From Calcarisporiella thermophila CBS 279.70 (Eukaryota; Calcarisporiellomycota): 64,000 bases of DNA. The translations under genes were made by a program, and so were the position numbers. Under the pieces are notes generated by a model. It was not told where the DNA came from, searched no databases, and saw nothing but the letters and a program-made list of their open reading frames with translations. Of the stretch, positions 25,599-37,833 are shown one piece after another. The stretch covers positions 632,024-696,023 of the forward strand of contig NW_027192200.1 in assembly GCF_041956535.1 (NCBI RefSeq), read 5' to 3'. Each line of letters begins with the position of its first letter. Within the stretch, counting starts at the first letter, position 1.

Positions 25599-26778
25599 AT
25601 GGAGCCGAAGAAAAACACGTCAAAACGGTTTAGTCTACTACGCCTTGGAAATCATAAGGATGAAGAAACGCGCCGTCGTAGTTGGTCGCCGTCCTTAAAC
25701 TCACCTACCAAACCTCTACCATTTGGTGCCAAATCAGACTCATCTGAGGCTGAATCATCTCCAATCCGCGAACAACATGCAACTAGTATGCTTGTTTTCA
25801 ATGCAACTCATCTAGCTCGTACGCTTACTTCTTCTTCTGGTGGTCGAAGATCTGAAGACAATTCAGATCAAAATCTCCAAGAACCCCAAATTCACTCACA
25901 GTCTCAACCTCAGCCTCAGTCTCAGTCTCAGAACAATCAAACTAATCCGACGGTTGATACCAATAAACGCAATTCTAATTCGGATCAAACTGAGCTGTCA
26001 CCAGATGCTGATGCTGATGCTGATGAACTTGTTCAACTTGCAATTCAATACCACGAGAAAAACGAACTTGAGAAAGCGACATACTACTTTAAACTCGCTG
26101 CAGAAAAAGGTAGTCCCATGGGCATATTCCTTTACGGAATTTCGCTTCGACATGGCTGGGTATGTATTAAGCTAGTTTGAATATTTTCACTAGTATTAAG
26201 TATATCTTGATTTTATTCGACAGGGTTGTAAGCAAAATTCAGTACTTGCTGTTCACTATCTTCAAAAAGCAGCGGAACTAGCAATTGAAGAGATGCACAC
26301 TTTATTTCAATCTAACCCTTCCATAGCTCGTCATGAGCTTATTATGGCCATCTATGAACTCGGAGTCAGCTTTCGACAAGGATGGGGAGTGCCAAAAAAA
26401 AAGAGTACTGCAGTCTATTACTTTGAGATTGCTGCGAATATGGTAAATTAACTTAGTTATACGATCGCGGTTGCAACTAATTGCTCTTATTTTGTTTAGG
26501 GAGATCCTGATGCGCAAAATGATTTAGCACACTGCTATGAACATGGCGATGGTATTGCTAAAGACAGATTTAAAGCAGCACTATACTACAGGCTCGCTGA
26601 AAAACAGGGTCGTGGTCTGGTAGGGAATTCTTGGATATGGAAGCCAAAGTAAGTTCAAGACTATTTTGGTTGTCAATAGACATATCTTTAAAGATATATG
26701 TGCGGGTTTAGATACGATGTAGTAGAAACAGAAATGCAAAAAATTCAACGCAATTACACTATGCGGCGCTCTACCTAA
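25599..26778 (+). CDS. Sel1-repeat protein of the DSF2/Nif1 family
   Basis: Exons 25599-26159, 26224-26442, 26500-26648 and 26712-26778; the ATG at 25599 (MEPKKNTSKRFS) is preferred. The N-terminal 180 residues are disordered, with a Ser/Gln/Pro tract (SQSQPQPQSQSQ) and a DADADAD run made of repeated GATGCT units. The C-terminal half holds four Sel1-like repeats: ELEKATYYFKLAAEKGSPMG, then YGISLRHGWGCKQNSVLAVH, AIYELGVSFRQGWGVPKKK, and DPDAQNDLAHCYEHGDGIAK. The HGWG(C/V) pattern and the ending GNSWIWKPKY match fission yeast Nif1 and budding yeast Dsf2. Nif1 binds and restrains the Nim1 kinase and so influences entry into mitosis; the role here is by homology only. Confidence 0.82.
26005..26033 (+). 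repeat. GATGCT microsatellite in coding sequence
   Basis: Four tandem copies of a six-base GATGCT-like unit encode Asp-Ala repeats in the disordered part of the Nif1-like protein. Copy number may vary between isolates. Confidence 0.75.
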
Positions 26779-26985
26779 CTTTTTATTATTGATCACCATA
26801 TATTTATTATAGTATTTGTTCTGTTCGCATTACCTTTCTATATTCATAATCCTTCACCTTCTTGTGACTCCTCTTGGCATTAGCAGTTAAAAATAATTTG
26901 TACAGAAAATTCTATCTAATGATTCGGAGCATAAAACCACTTGAACATTCTTGTAGTCGGCACTAGTCGAGAATTATTATAAATT

Positions 26986-29479
26986 ATGTCACTTTCACGG
27001 CCAATAAGTGAGGATGAAGCATCGAATAAGATGACAGTAGCAGTCAAAACAGCTGATCCTGCTAATGGTTTGTAGAATTAATGAAAATGAAATGCTTTTT
27101 TGTATGATTTTAACGTGACATAATACAATTTATTTTGAATCAATAGAAATGACCCTGTTCCAGGCTGCACAGTTTGGCAATTTTCAAGTGCTAAGGGAAT
27201 TATTGGATTCAGGAAAAGCCAAAGCCACTGATCGAGATGAAACCAATGTTACCGCTCTTCATTGGGCTGCTATTAATAATCGTCTTGCGATTGCGAAATT
27301 CTTGATTAGCAGAGGTGCTGAAGTCGACGCTGTGGGTGGGGATTTGATAGCGACTCCACTACATTGGGCCGCAGGGTAAATTGTGTACTCAGTTTTAGTT
27401 TTTGTACTCATATTGATGATTATCTATATAATAGAAATGGACATCTTGCAATAGTTCATCTTTTGTTAAAAGAAGGAGCTAATCCAAATATTCGGGACAA
27501 GCTTGGATATAACACCCTTCAAGTTGCAACACAATCTTCTAATGCGATGTTGGTACTTTATCTATGTTATCAAGGCATGAATGTCAATGATCAGGATCCG
27601 TCTGGGCATACCCCTCTTATGTGGGCCGCTTACCAAGGCGATACTGTAACCGTAGATATTTTGTTAAGATTTCAATCCAACATATACCTGCAGGATAGCG
27701 CAAAATTCACGGCTCTACATTGGGCTGTAGTAAAAGGAACTCTTGGTGTCATTCGTCGTCTGCTTGAAGCTGGCAGTGATGTTACTATGAGAGACGCGAA
27801 TGGGAAGACACCCGCTGATCTAGCCATTGAAATGAAGCGTACTAAGGTGTGGGAACGAAGTTTAAAGGAAACTGGGCGTGATGTGAAGACGGCCAAGATT
27901 GCTCCTGTTTATCTATCAAAGGTAACTCTACTATACCTTGTAGTAGGAAGGAAGCTATTAACCATCATCTGTCGAGATAGAGAGTTTCGAATACCATTAC
28001 CTATTTCCTTCCATTTTTTTTGCTCTTTGTCATGTTTCAAACCCTTTCTTCTCTTCCTTGGTATATTGGGCTGCCAGTCATGATATTCGAGTATATTGGG
28101 TGCTATTTCTTTATTATACGATTTTTGGCCCATGGCCATGGAGCGCTTGCCGTCATGAAATCCCCATGGCTCTCTGCTATCTTTCAGGCTAGTGCATTTT
28201 GGACTGGCGTAACTTGGATATGGAAGATTTTAAATGGTTAGTTTAGGAAATTTTATGGCCAATTGATGATATCTAACCTTTTTTATATTCAGCAACATCA
28301 TACATGTACATATACAATTCGATCTTCTTCTTGTCGTTTACGATTTCCATGTACTCCTTCTACAAGTCAGTGATGGTCGATCCCGGTTTTGTCCCCAAGC
28401 TTTCTGACTGGGAGTCACAAAAAGCAGTACGCATCTTTCGTTCATTTCGAATCATTGAATATACTAAAATAATATATTTATAGGCAGTGATGGAATTAAT
28501 GGACAAGGGAATGCTTGATGCTCGATATTTTTGTTTTACTTGTTTGGTATGCTCAGTTTATATCTACTTTTCCCCTTGAAAATTTAACTTTTTTTCTTTC
28601 TAATAATGCAGACAAAAAAGCCATTGCGCTCGAAGCACTGCAAAGTATGCGATCGATGCGTGGCAAAATTTGATCAGTAAGCAGCGCTGCTCTAATTTCA
28701 CTAATTAACGTGTGGTATTCAATAATTGGATGCATATAGTCATTGCCCATGGATATTTAACTGTATCGGTGCACACAATCATCGCTCCTTTATGCTGTAC
28801 TTAATATTGCTATTAATTGCGATCATTTCTTATGAGCGCTTGACCATTGAATGCAAGTGCTACTCTCCTGTATAGCTATATATATCTAACTAATTTTTTT
28901 TTCTCTGCCTCCCTAGATTTATTGAGCATGTCACCGCCTTATGAACCAATTGAAGGAGATACATGTTTGCTTGGACCAACTGTGTGCGGCTGGTTTCAAT
29001 ACGACACTTGGACGGTTACGCTTGGCCTATGGCTAAGCATACATCTAACATGGTCGATAATACTTTGTTTAATGCAGAGTTACCAAATCGCAATTGCAAT
29101 GACAACAAACGAGAATGCAAATATACACCGATATGAGTATTTAAGGGGAGGAAGCCGCGGAATTAGTGATCAGGTTGTGGCGAAATTAGCTGCTGGTCCC
29201 AGCGGACTCGTCAATGAAGGAGCTGCTGGGAACGGCAGATCTGAAACACACGCAAATCCTCACCGCCACCAGCATAGACATCTCTCGTTATGGCCATTTG
29301 GAAGGCGACGAAATTATCAGTCACTTGCCCCGGGGAGAAATCCCTTCGATTATGGAGGTGTACAGAACTGCCTTGGGTTCTGGACACGAGACCAGCACGG
29401 TCCTCTAAAGCATGTTGACTGGTTTTCCATATACGACGTAGAATCATTAAAGCGCATGGAACAATATGAATTAGTCTAG
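26986..29479 (+). CDS. AKR1: Ankyrin-repeat palmitoyltransferase AKR1 (DHHC type)
   Basis: About nine exons (26986-27067, 27147-27375, 27435-27921, then 28293-28426, 28484-28546, 28612-28676, 28740 onward). Five to six ankyrin repeats come first ([55 protein letters not shown]). Membrane segments follow ([34 protein letters not shown]), then the cysteine-rich domain [20 protein letters not shown] and the catalytic DHHCPW. The DHHC codons are split by an intron, GAT CA|T CAT TGC. A C-terminal cytosolic tail contains His-rich and Arg-rich stretches. AKR1 S-palmitoylates casein kinase Yck and other proteins at the Golgi. Donor and acceptor around 28850-28920 are not certain. The 3' frame ends MEQYELV at 29479. 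Confidence 0.93.
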
Positions 29480-29710
29480 TTTGAATAAATACAGAGTTTC
29501 ATTACTTTTCTCCCTTTTCTTTCGTTTTCTATGTAGAATATCGCCTCTTTACCTTCGTCTGCGTGCTCTTCAATATTCACATAATAATATATCTTTTATA
29601 TAGCAATTCCCATCATTCGATAATATCTCGAAGTTTGAATGGCTGTAATTATATTGTGAATATCATCTTGAAGCCAAAACGGCATATATTATTTTTATTG
29701 AAGATGCTAT

Positions 29711-30869
29711 TTAAAGTTGTTCTTTGTGGTCGGCAGGAGATTCGGATAGATCAGTATCATATCCATGCGGATTATTCGATTGCCACCTCCAAAGATCACG
29801 ACACATTTCTTCTAGTGAGCGCTGTGCACGCCAATTTAGTTCGCGATTAGCCAGAGATGGATCGGCGGTAAGATCAGTAACATCACCTGGCCGTCTGGGA
29901 CCAATTTTATATGGGAGTTCTCTGCCCACGACTTGAGAAAATGCTCGCACCATATCTAGCACGGTATATCCAACACCTGTACCAAGATTGTACACGACAT
30001 AGCCAGGGCTATCGTTTAGTTTATTAAGAGCAGCAAGATGTCCTTGGGCGAGATCAACGACGTGAATGTAATCTCTGAAATTTTAGCAGTGTTAAAAATC
30101 ATTCATAGCAAAAGCCCACTAACAAACTCTCAAATGATTTATCTTACCGGATACATGTTCCATCCTTGGACGCATAGTCGTTTCCGAATACATTCAAAAG
30201 TTCCCGCTTCCCCACCGCCACCTGGGCCAGATAGGGCATCAGGTTATTCGGTACCCCACGGGGATCCTCGCCCATCTTCCCAGAAGGATGCGCCCCTGCT
30301 GGATTAAAATAGCGTAGAATCACGGCGTTCCATCCAGGCTCTGAGTCGCAAACGTCATGAATAATTGTCTCCACCATAGTCTTAGTGCGGCCATAGGGGC
30401 TGATGGGTGCAGTCGGACAAGTTTCTGGAATTGGGATAATGGCAGGTTCACCGTACACTGTGGCAGATGATGAAAATACGATATTGCGCACGTTAAATTC
30501 ACGCATGACTTCAAGCAATACTATGGCGCCTCCAACATTATTGTGGTAGTATTTTAGAGGGATGCGCGCGGATTCACCGACGGCCTTGAGCGCCGCCAAA
30601 TGAATCACCGAAGAGAAATTGTAGCGGAGGAATAGGCCTCGCAGTGCATCACCGTCGCTAATATCCAACTTATGAAATATACAGGTTTTCCCTGTAATAT
30701 CTTCAATACGGCGTATGACTTCGTGGGCCGCATTGGTGTCAACAACTACAACCCGATGCCCAGAATTAAGCAACTCAACAACACAATGGCTGCCAACATA
30801 TCCCGCTCCACCAGTTACAAGAATGTAATTATTATCAGCGCTGGCCATGTCGCGTAATAGACTTGGCAC
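29711..30869 (-). CDS. GAL10: UDP-glucose 4-epimerase
   Basis: Exon 30869-30148 and exon 30074-29711 join CG|A to give 361 aa; the ATG at 30848 ([11 protein letters not shown]) could be the real start. Rossmann motif [11 protein letters not shown] near the start; [11 protein letters not shown] carries the SSAT serine and PYGRTK the YxxxK catalytic pair; [12 protein letters not shown] and [16 protein letters not shown] follow. It interconverts UDP-glucose and UDP-galactose in the Leloir pathway, feeding cell-wall galactose. The protein stops after the epimerase domain, so it lacks the mutarotase domain fused to Gal10 in budding yeast. The 3' end converges with AKR1 about 230 bp away. Confidence 0.95.
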
Positions 30870-31228
30870 GAGATTGTTCTATTATAACTTGCTCCGAGTA
30901 GAAAGAAAATAAATGAGCCTTATATAGGATAAATTTTACTGTGGCAAAATGATTTCGAACTCTATTATTTTTAGAATGGAAATATTCGCATGTTTTCGTC
31001 CTGACGAGGGACAAAGCTTGGCTGACTTATTCACGCTAAAATTGCTTAAGGTAATAAGACATGCGAAAAATAGCTCGAAGTGCAACTAGAAATCACTATA
31101 TATTGCAATGGCATATATATAAATGTACAAAGATATGATTTTATAATAAATTAGATGATCGTCCGGTATTTTTTTTTCTCTCTATAAATTAAATGCAAAA
31201 ATAACAACAGAATATAGCTATAATACAT
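30870..31228. other. Intergenic region upstream of GAL10
   Basis: AT-rich, includes a GAL10 promoter and the 3' end of the cyclin gene. No coding signal. Confidence 0.5.
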
Positions 31229-32570
31229 TTAAAGCTCAGGTACGCGAGACTCGATCTCGCAGAACATTCCAAGTGAAGTGGCGTCCACAGGAACGACAGG
31301 CGAGAGATTGTGTGTTCGCGGCACCATCAGATTCAGAATGGCTTGCAATCGATTTTGGGTGTCAGGTACCACTTGAACTAAGCCGACGAATTGTTCGAGA
31401 GTTTCCACGATCACGTCTGTCTTCGGTATGGTAAGGTTATTTTTCAGAAAGCCAAGGAATTCCGTCTCCATCCGCTCCAACCGAGATATTGTAGTGATAC
31501 CAGGAAGTAGTGCAGCAAGACACGCAGTGGATTTTCTTCCGAATGCCATAAGATATTGTTGCTGTGACTGTGCTTGTGATTTGGCCTGTATAAGTGCATG
31601 TAAATATGGGTGCTGCCGCACTCGCTGACTATTTTCAGTGAGGTTTTTCGATGATATTGTTCGACTTTTTCGTAATTGGGGTTGAGCGAGGGAGCCACGG
31701 ATACATGATTGAAGGTACTTGGCGGCCATAAGATATGCGATGAGAAATAGGTTGCAGCTGCATCCTTTCGCGCCATGGGCTTTTGGATACCTCTATAATT
31801 ATTAATCACCAATAGTTCATCAAACTAATCTGTTTAATTATTGCAAACCAAATATACTGACCTTCTTCAATGAATTTAAATATATAATAGCCAGAGCAAG
31901 GGTGGTGGAAGGGCAAAGCACTGGAAAAGCTGAGTCCCGTTCTGTGGACATTGCTATTGCATCTTCCACCGACGTTACTCGGCGCATAATCGTAAGTTGG
32001 AGAACTTTTTGTATGAAACGAACAAGATTCTTTTCGGCAGTAAGGTTAACTTCTGGCTCCCAATCGGACATTAGACGATGAGAGATGCCCTCTAAATATA
32101 TAAATAGAGGGGATTAACCTAAACACGAGGCCCTATTAATAATGGATAAGTCATACCAATTTGCTTTTTCGTTAATAGCTTTCCCTCGATCGAACGAATG
32201 ACATTCAAAAGTATTTCTGCTTGTTTGCTGTTGAATTGGTAGGCATTCGCCGAATAATAAGCTCTCATCGCCTTTTTCGCAGCCACGAATGCAAGTTCTT
32301 GCTTGCTCTCTAAGGAATCTGAGGAACGGTATATTTCGGCGATGTCCATAATTCTCGGGATCTTTTTGAAGCGAATAACCAAAGTTTGGAAATAATTGAT
32401 TTCGGCCCGAGTCTTATATATCAACGCCAAGTCGATATTAAAATCTATCCTTTCATAGTTTAGAAATTTTCGAGAACCAATAGAAAGCACCTTATTCATC
32501 GCTTCTATATATGCACAAATGCTTTTTAGCTGAACCAATAGGCGATTAATCCAATGCGTTCGATAATCCT
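31229..32570 (-). CDS. Cyclin-fold protein, Pcl/Pho80-like, with N-terminal helical extension
   Basis: Visible exons are 32570-32157, 32091-31862 and 31792-31229. The cyclin box spans exons 2 and 3: FPVLCPSTTLALAIIYLNSL, then KKRYPKAHGAKGCSCNLFLI and AYLMAAKYLQ; the later helix GITTISRLERMETEFLGFLK is typical of Pho85-type cyclins. An insertion of about 50 residues rich in Gln/Ser (AKSQAQSQQQYL) sits between. The first exon encodes a helical region (ICAYIEAMNKVLSI, FVAAKKAMRAYYSA) I cannot match. The true start lies either at a Met in exon 1 (MNKVLSIG) or in a small 5' exon beyond an AACAG acceptor near 32571. Such cyclins activate a Pho85/Cdk5-type kinase in cell-cycle or phosphate control. 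The fold call is fairly strong, the subfamily is inferred. Confidence 0.7.
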
Positions 32571-33437
32571 CTGTTCATTCTTAAAATCAATTTATTTTAG
32601 AGTTGTCCCAATGGCATACTAAGCCATTAGCTGCTGCTTGACACGGATCGATTGCAAGCGTTGACATTCCGTTTCTACAACCATATTTCGCAATTTTCCA
32701 AAGCACAGGCAATAGATATTGGTACATTGAACATAACTTGGAGACGCTCAATTCCAAATGAAAGTGCGGGAATATGAAGGAAGCCGTGACAACTCTCAGG
32801 CTGTACGCCTCAATTGGGAGGTTGAGTATTGCGATGCGCGAGATTTTATGAAAGTTTACCGTAAGCACAGGAATAACACTAGTTCGGGTTTGGCAGCTGA
32901 ATCAAGGCAACAGTCTTCTTTGACCTATAATTATCCTTATTGGAGCAAAATTATATATGATTGTTGCTGAGCGTTCTTAATGATTATTCATGGTTTATTC
33001 CTTGTTTCGGAGACAATGATCACAAGGACAAGAGGCTAATAAAGTGAGTAACAATATGTAGGTCCTTAAATTGCCTAGAGCTGAATACTTGTGTTCTTTG
33101 AATTCCGTTTAGAGTAGAATATAAGTATTCAATCAGCCTACATAGAACATTTTCTGGTCTCCTTTTTCACATAAAATAGACAATTGGATACAGTGAACTA
33201 ATCCTAAAATGAAAATACCTACCTAGTATTACTGAGGCTCTAATATTTCGGGCGTTTACGCTTTATCCATATTTCCAATTTTCCTTTGCTTACCAATTTG
33301 ACAATTGATCACGATACTACATCTCCTAATATATCTTTTTCGTATTCAATCTTTGATTCGCATAGCCTTGGCGGGAGGCAAATATCAATTCAAAAACTAT
33401 TTATGTATCATCTATCTTTTCACATTGTCATAGAATA
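32571..33437. other. Divergent region, possibly with a 5' exon of the cyclin gene
   Basis: A minus-strand stretch at about 32620-32670, starting MSTLAIDPCQAAANGLV, looks coding and could be the first cyclin exon, but I could not find an in-frame splice. The remainder is AT-rich promoter-like DNA. Confidence 0.35.
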
Positions 33438-33877
33438 ATGTTTAATTTTTCAAAACGACCTACAGTATCTTCGCTCACTCCAACTGGGCAAGTCATGCCC
33501 GGTAAGTGATCTCAAAATTTGTTTTAATGCTAGCTTTCAAAATGTGGTTTTATTTACGAAACTGATCTCTACTTTTCATACCAGGCTCTGAAAGAGATCG
33601 AAAGCATAAACGGCCAGCAATGTATCAGCAATGTATGCAGCATTCGTGTTTAGAAAGACGACAACGAGCTTCTGGTAGCGGTGGACTTTGCTCCTGGAAA
33701 GGTGGCGGATTTTGGAGCGGGTTCACATCACTAACATCATCTTCCTCATCAGCGTCTACGCCTACAGCATTTTCTGCACCCATAAACCCCCAGGGGCTCT
33801 CATCAACGAAAACAAAAACAGCCGGAACAAATGGAAATGACGATGAAATGAAGTCTAATCCTCCTCCAACCTCATGA
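33438..33877 (+). CDS. Small Ser/Gly-rich protein, function unknown, 118 aa
   Basis: Exons 33438-33501 and 33585-33877 join G|GC across an 83-bp intron with GTAAGT and CAG ends. The product starts MFNFSKRPTVSSLTPTGQVM, then has a Cys-containing basic segment (MYQQCMQHSCLERRQRAS) and a Gly/Trp patch (WKGGGFWSGF). The tail is Ser/Thr-rich and ends at TGA 33877. No family was recognised; the exact phase match across the intron supports a real gene. It is divergent from the cyclin gene. Confidence 0.55.
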
Positions 33878-34344
33878 TTTTCGGATTAATCCCTAGGGAA
33901 ATTGTTAATAGAAGTATACGTGATTCCCCCCTTCTCTTATATTTTTATTTATTTTGTGTAGCTAATTTCTTGCAATTATATTGTAATTTATACTCTCATT
34001 TTGTTGACTGTAACCTTTAAATCCCTTTGCCAAGCCAATATTATTCAGCCTCTCCTTTCACATCAGTTGAATTATTTTATTTCCAGAATTCAGTATCAAG
34101 GCTATCTCTCACGGCAATTCAAATTCTCGATAATCAGAATAGAGTGTGTGAAAAGAGGCAATAGGGTCAATATTTAGGATAACAAGAAGGATATAATGAA
34201 TGGAAACGACAACATTTAACGATTGTTTGTCTTGGTGAGAATGCCTGCTTGGAAGAGATAAAATAATGTGACATAAGGACAGAAGAAATGATTTAACAGC
34301 GGCGTAAAAATCTCGGTTAAATTAAAGCAATAGATTGAGGAGGA
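33878..34344. other. Convergent spacer
   Basis: AT-rich 3' flanks of two converging genes; nothing else seen. Confidence 0.5.
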
Positions 34345-35866
34345 TTAAAGATCATCATTAGGCCACACGCCAAGTGTCTTGTAATCATCGATAATCTCAC
34401 GCAGTTTCTCTTCGGTCACCTCAGGAACAGTATATTCGAATCCTGTTTCCTCGGCTATAAGCGAGCCATCTACGCTCATTGCATTCCGATAGAGGATTTC
34501 TTGGTCTAAATACGGGGTAAGCGGAGAGGAATTAATGTTCGATGCTTTAAGAAGCTCGGCCCAGGGGGCAAGATGCTTTTCATTAATATCCTCAGTCACA
34601 GATTCTAGGTGGAGCTAGTGGAAGCAAAATATGCATTGGTGGGATCATCTCTATTATTGAGGGGTCTAACGAACTAATACTCACCAGTGCAAAATTCGAA
34701 ATCACTGATCCTTGGAATCCAGACTTGATACCAAATATACGCTCTATCATCTCATTCAGCTTCCCTTGATCTTGTCAACAATAGACTTACATCAGATGCT
34801 TGCTTCCATAGGGTTAGAAATCAATCATACCTAAATCGGACTTATCTGCCAGGTTGAAGATTGGAATTTTTTCATGCTTGCCCTTCTCTATGTACCACAT
34901 AGCAACGTGCCAGCAAGCGCGTGCAACATCTACCACATGCACCGTATTAATTCGTAGGTCCTTTGTCCATAGTAATTTCATCTCTTCGCCAAGTTTTTTG
35001 TACACTCGCCCAATAATAAGGCGCGGTGTGAGACCAGAGGTAGCTCCAGGGCCGTATATAATCGCTGGGCGTAAAACAACAAGATTGAGCCTAGAGGTAA
35101 GATGTTGTGGCAAAATTGGTTTATTCGAACTGGGACAGGCATTAAAGCTTTAGAGTACTCACCCTTCTATTTTGCATAAATCTTCTTCGGCCTTGTGCTT
35201 ATACTTGGCCCTCATGGTCCACGGTTTAATTTTACTATCCTCCTTACTTAAAGACTAAATCCAAAAATATTAACCCAAAGCATTTTTACTCCGTAAGACG
35301 AGTATGCCTACATACCTTATCTGAGTCGTATACCTCTGCGGTTGACATCTCCAGGAAAACTGAGACATTACGTTTTGCAGCTTCTTTTGCGCAATTTACG
35401 GAGAGCTGGTGTACTTTTTCTTCATAAATCTATACCAATTTCCAAGAAAACCTCAAGAATTTTATACAATACTCAAAGAGGACCAATTCTGCATCTTTTC
35501 TTTACCTTTTCATTCTGAGAATATCTCGTCTCAGCGGCCAAGTTGAATACAATATCAAACTCCTTTCCATCTGTTTGAGTATAGCATTTCGAGATAAATG
35601 CTAATAGTATAATATTACGCGTCAGTTTGTTATATTTAGCGAAACTTAAATAAACAAAAACTTTTACCGGGATTGGCAAGATTTCCTTGAATGCATTCCA
35701 CTTTTTCAAACGCTTTTTTACAACGCTCGTTGAAGTTAGATGTTTCCGGCAAACTCTTGTCCACAACTCTGATGTTCCGGGCCAGATTATTTTCGACGAG
35801 ATGGCAGACGAGTTGGCGGCCTACAAAGCCAACTCCTCCAAGAACAAGAACAGACGGCGTTGACAT
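34345..35866 (-). CDS. Extended SDR, NAD-dependent epimerase/dehydratase-like
   Basis: About six exons from ATG 35866 to the stop at 34345. The N-terminal Rossmann fold is clear (VLVLGGVGFVGRQLVCHLVE), followed by FDIVFNLAAETRYSQNEK, VSVFLEMSTAEVYDSD and NLVVLRPAIIYGPGATSG. A substrate-domain segment HVVDVARACWHVAMWY and a C-terminal part ending KTLGVWPNDDL complete about 370 aa. The usual YxxxK pair is not in the standard register: the segment reads RAKYKHKAEEDL, with the tyrosine one place off. The substrate is unknown; the family also contains 3-beta-hydroxysteroid-type enzymes. It is probably cytosolic, as no signal peptide is visible. Confidence 0.82.
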
Positions 35867-36798
35867 TTATAATTTTTTAGGGACAGGTTTACTTGCAAAT
35901 ATTCGAACAGGAGACAAAGGTTTGAAAGAATATGATATCTTCACCGTTCATGGGATTTTTTTTTACCCGTTGTAGTACGGTTCAGATGGAGTGGAGAAAA
36001 GTACTGCAAGGAAATTGAGCCACATGCCATCCTTAATCCAGAACAGCAGCTAAATTGAAGCCTCTCCAATGCCCATTTCGAATTCGTATAAGATACTCCA
36101 TGTTTAAAACTTACATCTCGGTAAAACCATTTTAAAGCGCGAAAAATTTAGTATTTTTCTGACTCACACATGCGTAGATTTCATGTATCATAATATGAAT
36201 TATGCCATTATCTTGTCCTCCAACTTAATATATGGTCTGCGACCTTAACTCTTCATTATTCAAGCAAAAGCAAGTTGTGCTATTGGATATATTCGAGTAA
36301 ATTTACCACATTAAATGGATTACAAAATCGAAATTGTGATCTCATATTTCTAAACAAGCATCTTCTATAAAAGACGTAAAGCCGCCGACCTGAGCTCAAC
36401 TGCTTAAACATGTTGTCCTTTAGGTTGGTCTAACTAAAACTGTCAACTCAATGTTCGCTTCGATTTCAAGAACAGATAGCTTTAGACAATTGTTTGGGCA
36501 AGAGATAAGAGATTCATTTAAAAAGATAAAATTCCCACCTTTTCTATGTAGCAAATGAGTGGTGCAAAAGAAAATGCTGGGAGCTAGATTGGAAAGTAAA
36601 CATGCCTTCTAGCAATTATTACCTCAGGCGTTATGTACAAATATTTATAAAAGGGCTCATCAATATTTTCATTACCATGCCTAGATTGAAATTATACTTA
36701 ATTTCAATCTAGAAGGCCTTTCAGAAATGTCCATTGAATTTTGACTTCAAATTGAATTCGCGCAATAATTAACATAAAAAACCAAAAAATTTGATCGC
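35867..36798. other. Divergent intergenic region
   Basis: About 0.9 kb, AT-rich, containing the promoters of the SDR gene and MED4 and the palindrome at 36681-36712. No coding signal. Confidence 0.5.
36681..36712. repeat. Perfect 13-bp inverted repeat, 6-bp loop
   Basis: CTAGATTGAAATT at 36681-36693 is repeated exactly in inverse at 36700-36712. It lies 87 bp before the MED4 start, so it may be a leader hairpin or an operator-like palindrome. Confidence 0.85.
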
Positions 36799-37660
36799 AT
36801 GGAGAAGTCGTTGAAAACCGAGGTGATCACTTTAATTGATGAATACGCTGCGCAGGTGCGTAACCTATTCACATCACTCAGTAAGGTCGCAGAAGGCAAA
36901 ACTCTTCAACCTGAGGAGATGCCTTCAGAAGTAATGGGCCAAGTAGTAGATGTGGATAATCGAATGCAAGCAATTTTAAATCGAGGTGAGATTTTTTTTG
37001 CACATATTCTCTAGCATTTCTTAATTTATTTACACGTTTATTGGTGTAGTTGAGGAGCATCAGGCTGTACAACAGAAACTGGAAAGAACGCGGCAGGACA
37101 TTGAACTGCAGCATAGCACTATATTGAGAATAATGAAGCAGCTCTATGAATCACAGAAGCAGCTTAACTTATATTTAGATTCGACAAAACACAGAATTGA
37201 TTCCATAAAGCAGGCCGAGGAATGTAAGTATTTTTAGGAATTGCTGCATATATATTTGCATCTATGAATGAGATTGATCATTTATTTTTTTTTTCTTCAG
37301 CCGAAGTGACATATGAAGATATTATTGTTTATGCGCGTAAAATCAGCAAGTATACGTCTGCACCGCTAAATTTCGAACAGAATCCGAATCTTGCCAACCC
37401 TCCTTACCCGCAGGATACAGAAATGCGAATGGGATTACTCTTCCGCTCCCAACACGGGGACCTAACAGCTGAACAAGAACATATGCTGGGTAAATTGCTT
37501 TTATTAGGAATTCACTGCAAAATATTTCTTGTGCTGATATTGATGTCATGTAGAGGAAGAAGAATCGGACGTGTCTTCAGTTGATCTTGCTACGGCACAC
37601 GCAAAGAAAGAAGCACAACCTTCTCAAGCATCTATTTTCGACCTAGATCTAAACCCCTAA
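36799..37660 (+). CDS. MED4: Mediator complex subunit 4
   Basis: Four exons, 36799-36985, 37050-37223, 37301-37489 and 37554-37660, all in phase, encode 218 aa. An N-terminal helical/coiled-coil region (EEHQAVQQKLERTRQDIELQ, then ILRIMKQLYESQKQLNLYL) leads to the Med4 signature ITYED-like VTYEDIIVYARKISKYTSAP and PYPQDTEMRMGLLF. The tail is acidic and ends SIFDLDLNP. Med4 belongs to the middle module of Mediator and links activators to RNA polymerase II in the nucleus. The length is close to fungal Med4. Its 3' end converges with the mS33 gene. Confidence 0.93.
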
Positions 37661-37833
37661 CTTTCTTCCCAATCCTACCGTTGTACATTTTCTCTTATCC
37701 GAATACACTGACATTTTGGTTTAACATTTCCTTATTCAAATCATATTCGACCGAGGCATCGATATATTTTCCTTTTATTATTATACAAAGAAAAAGGATG
37801 AAAGAAAAATAATTCATGCGATTAATAATAGAT

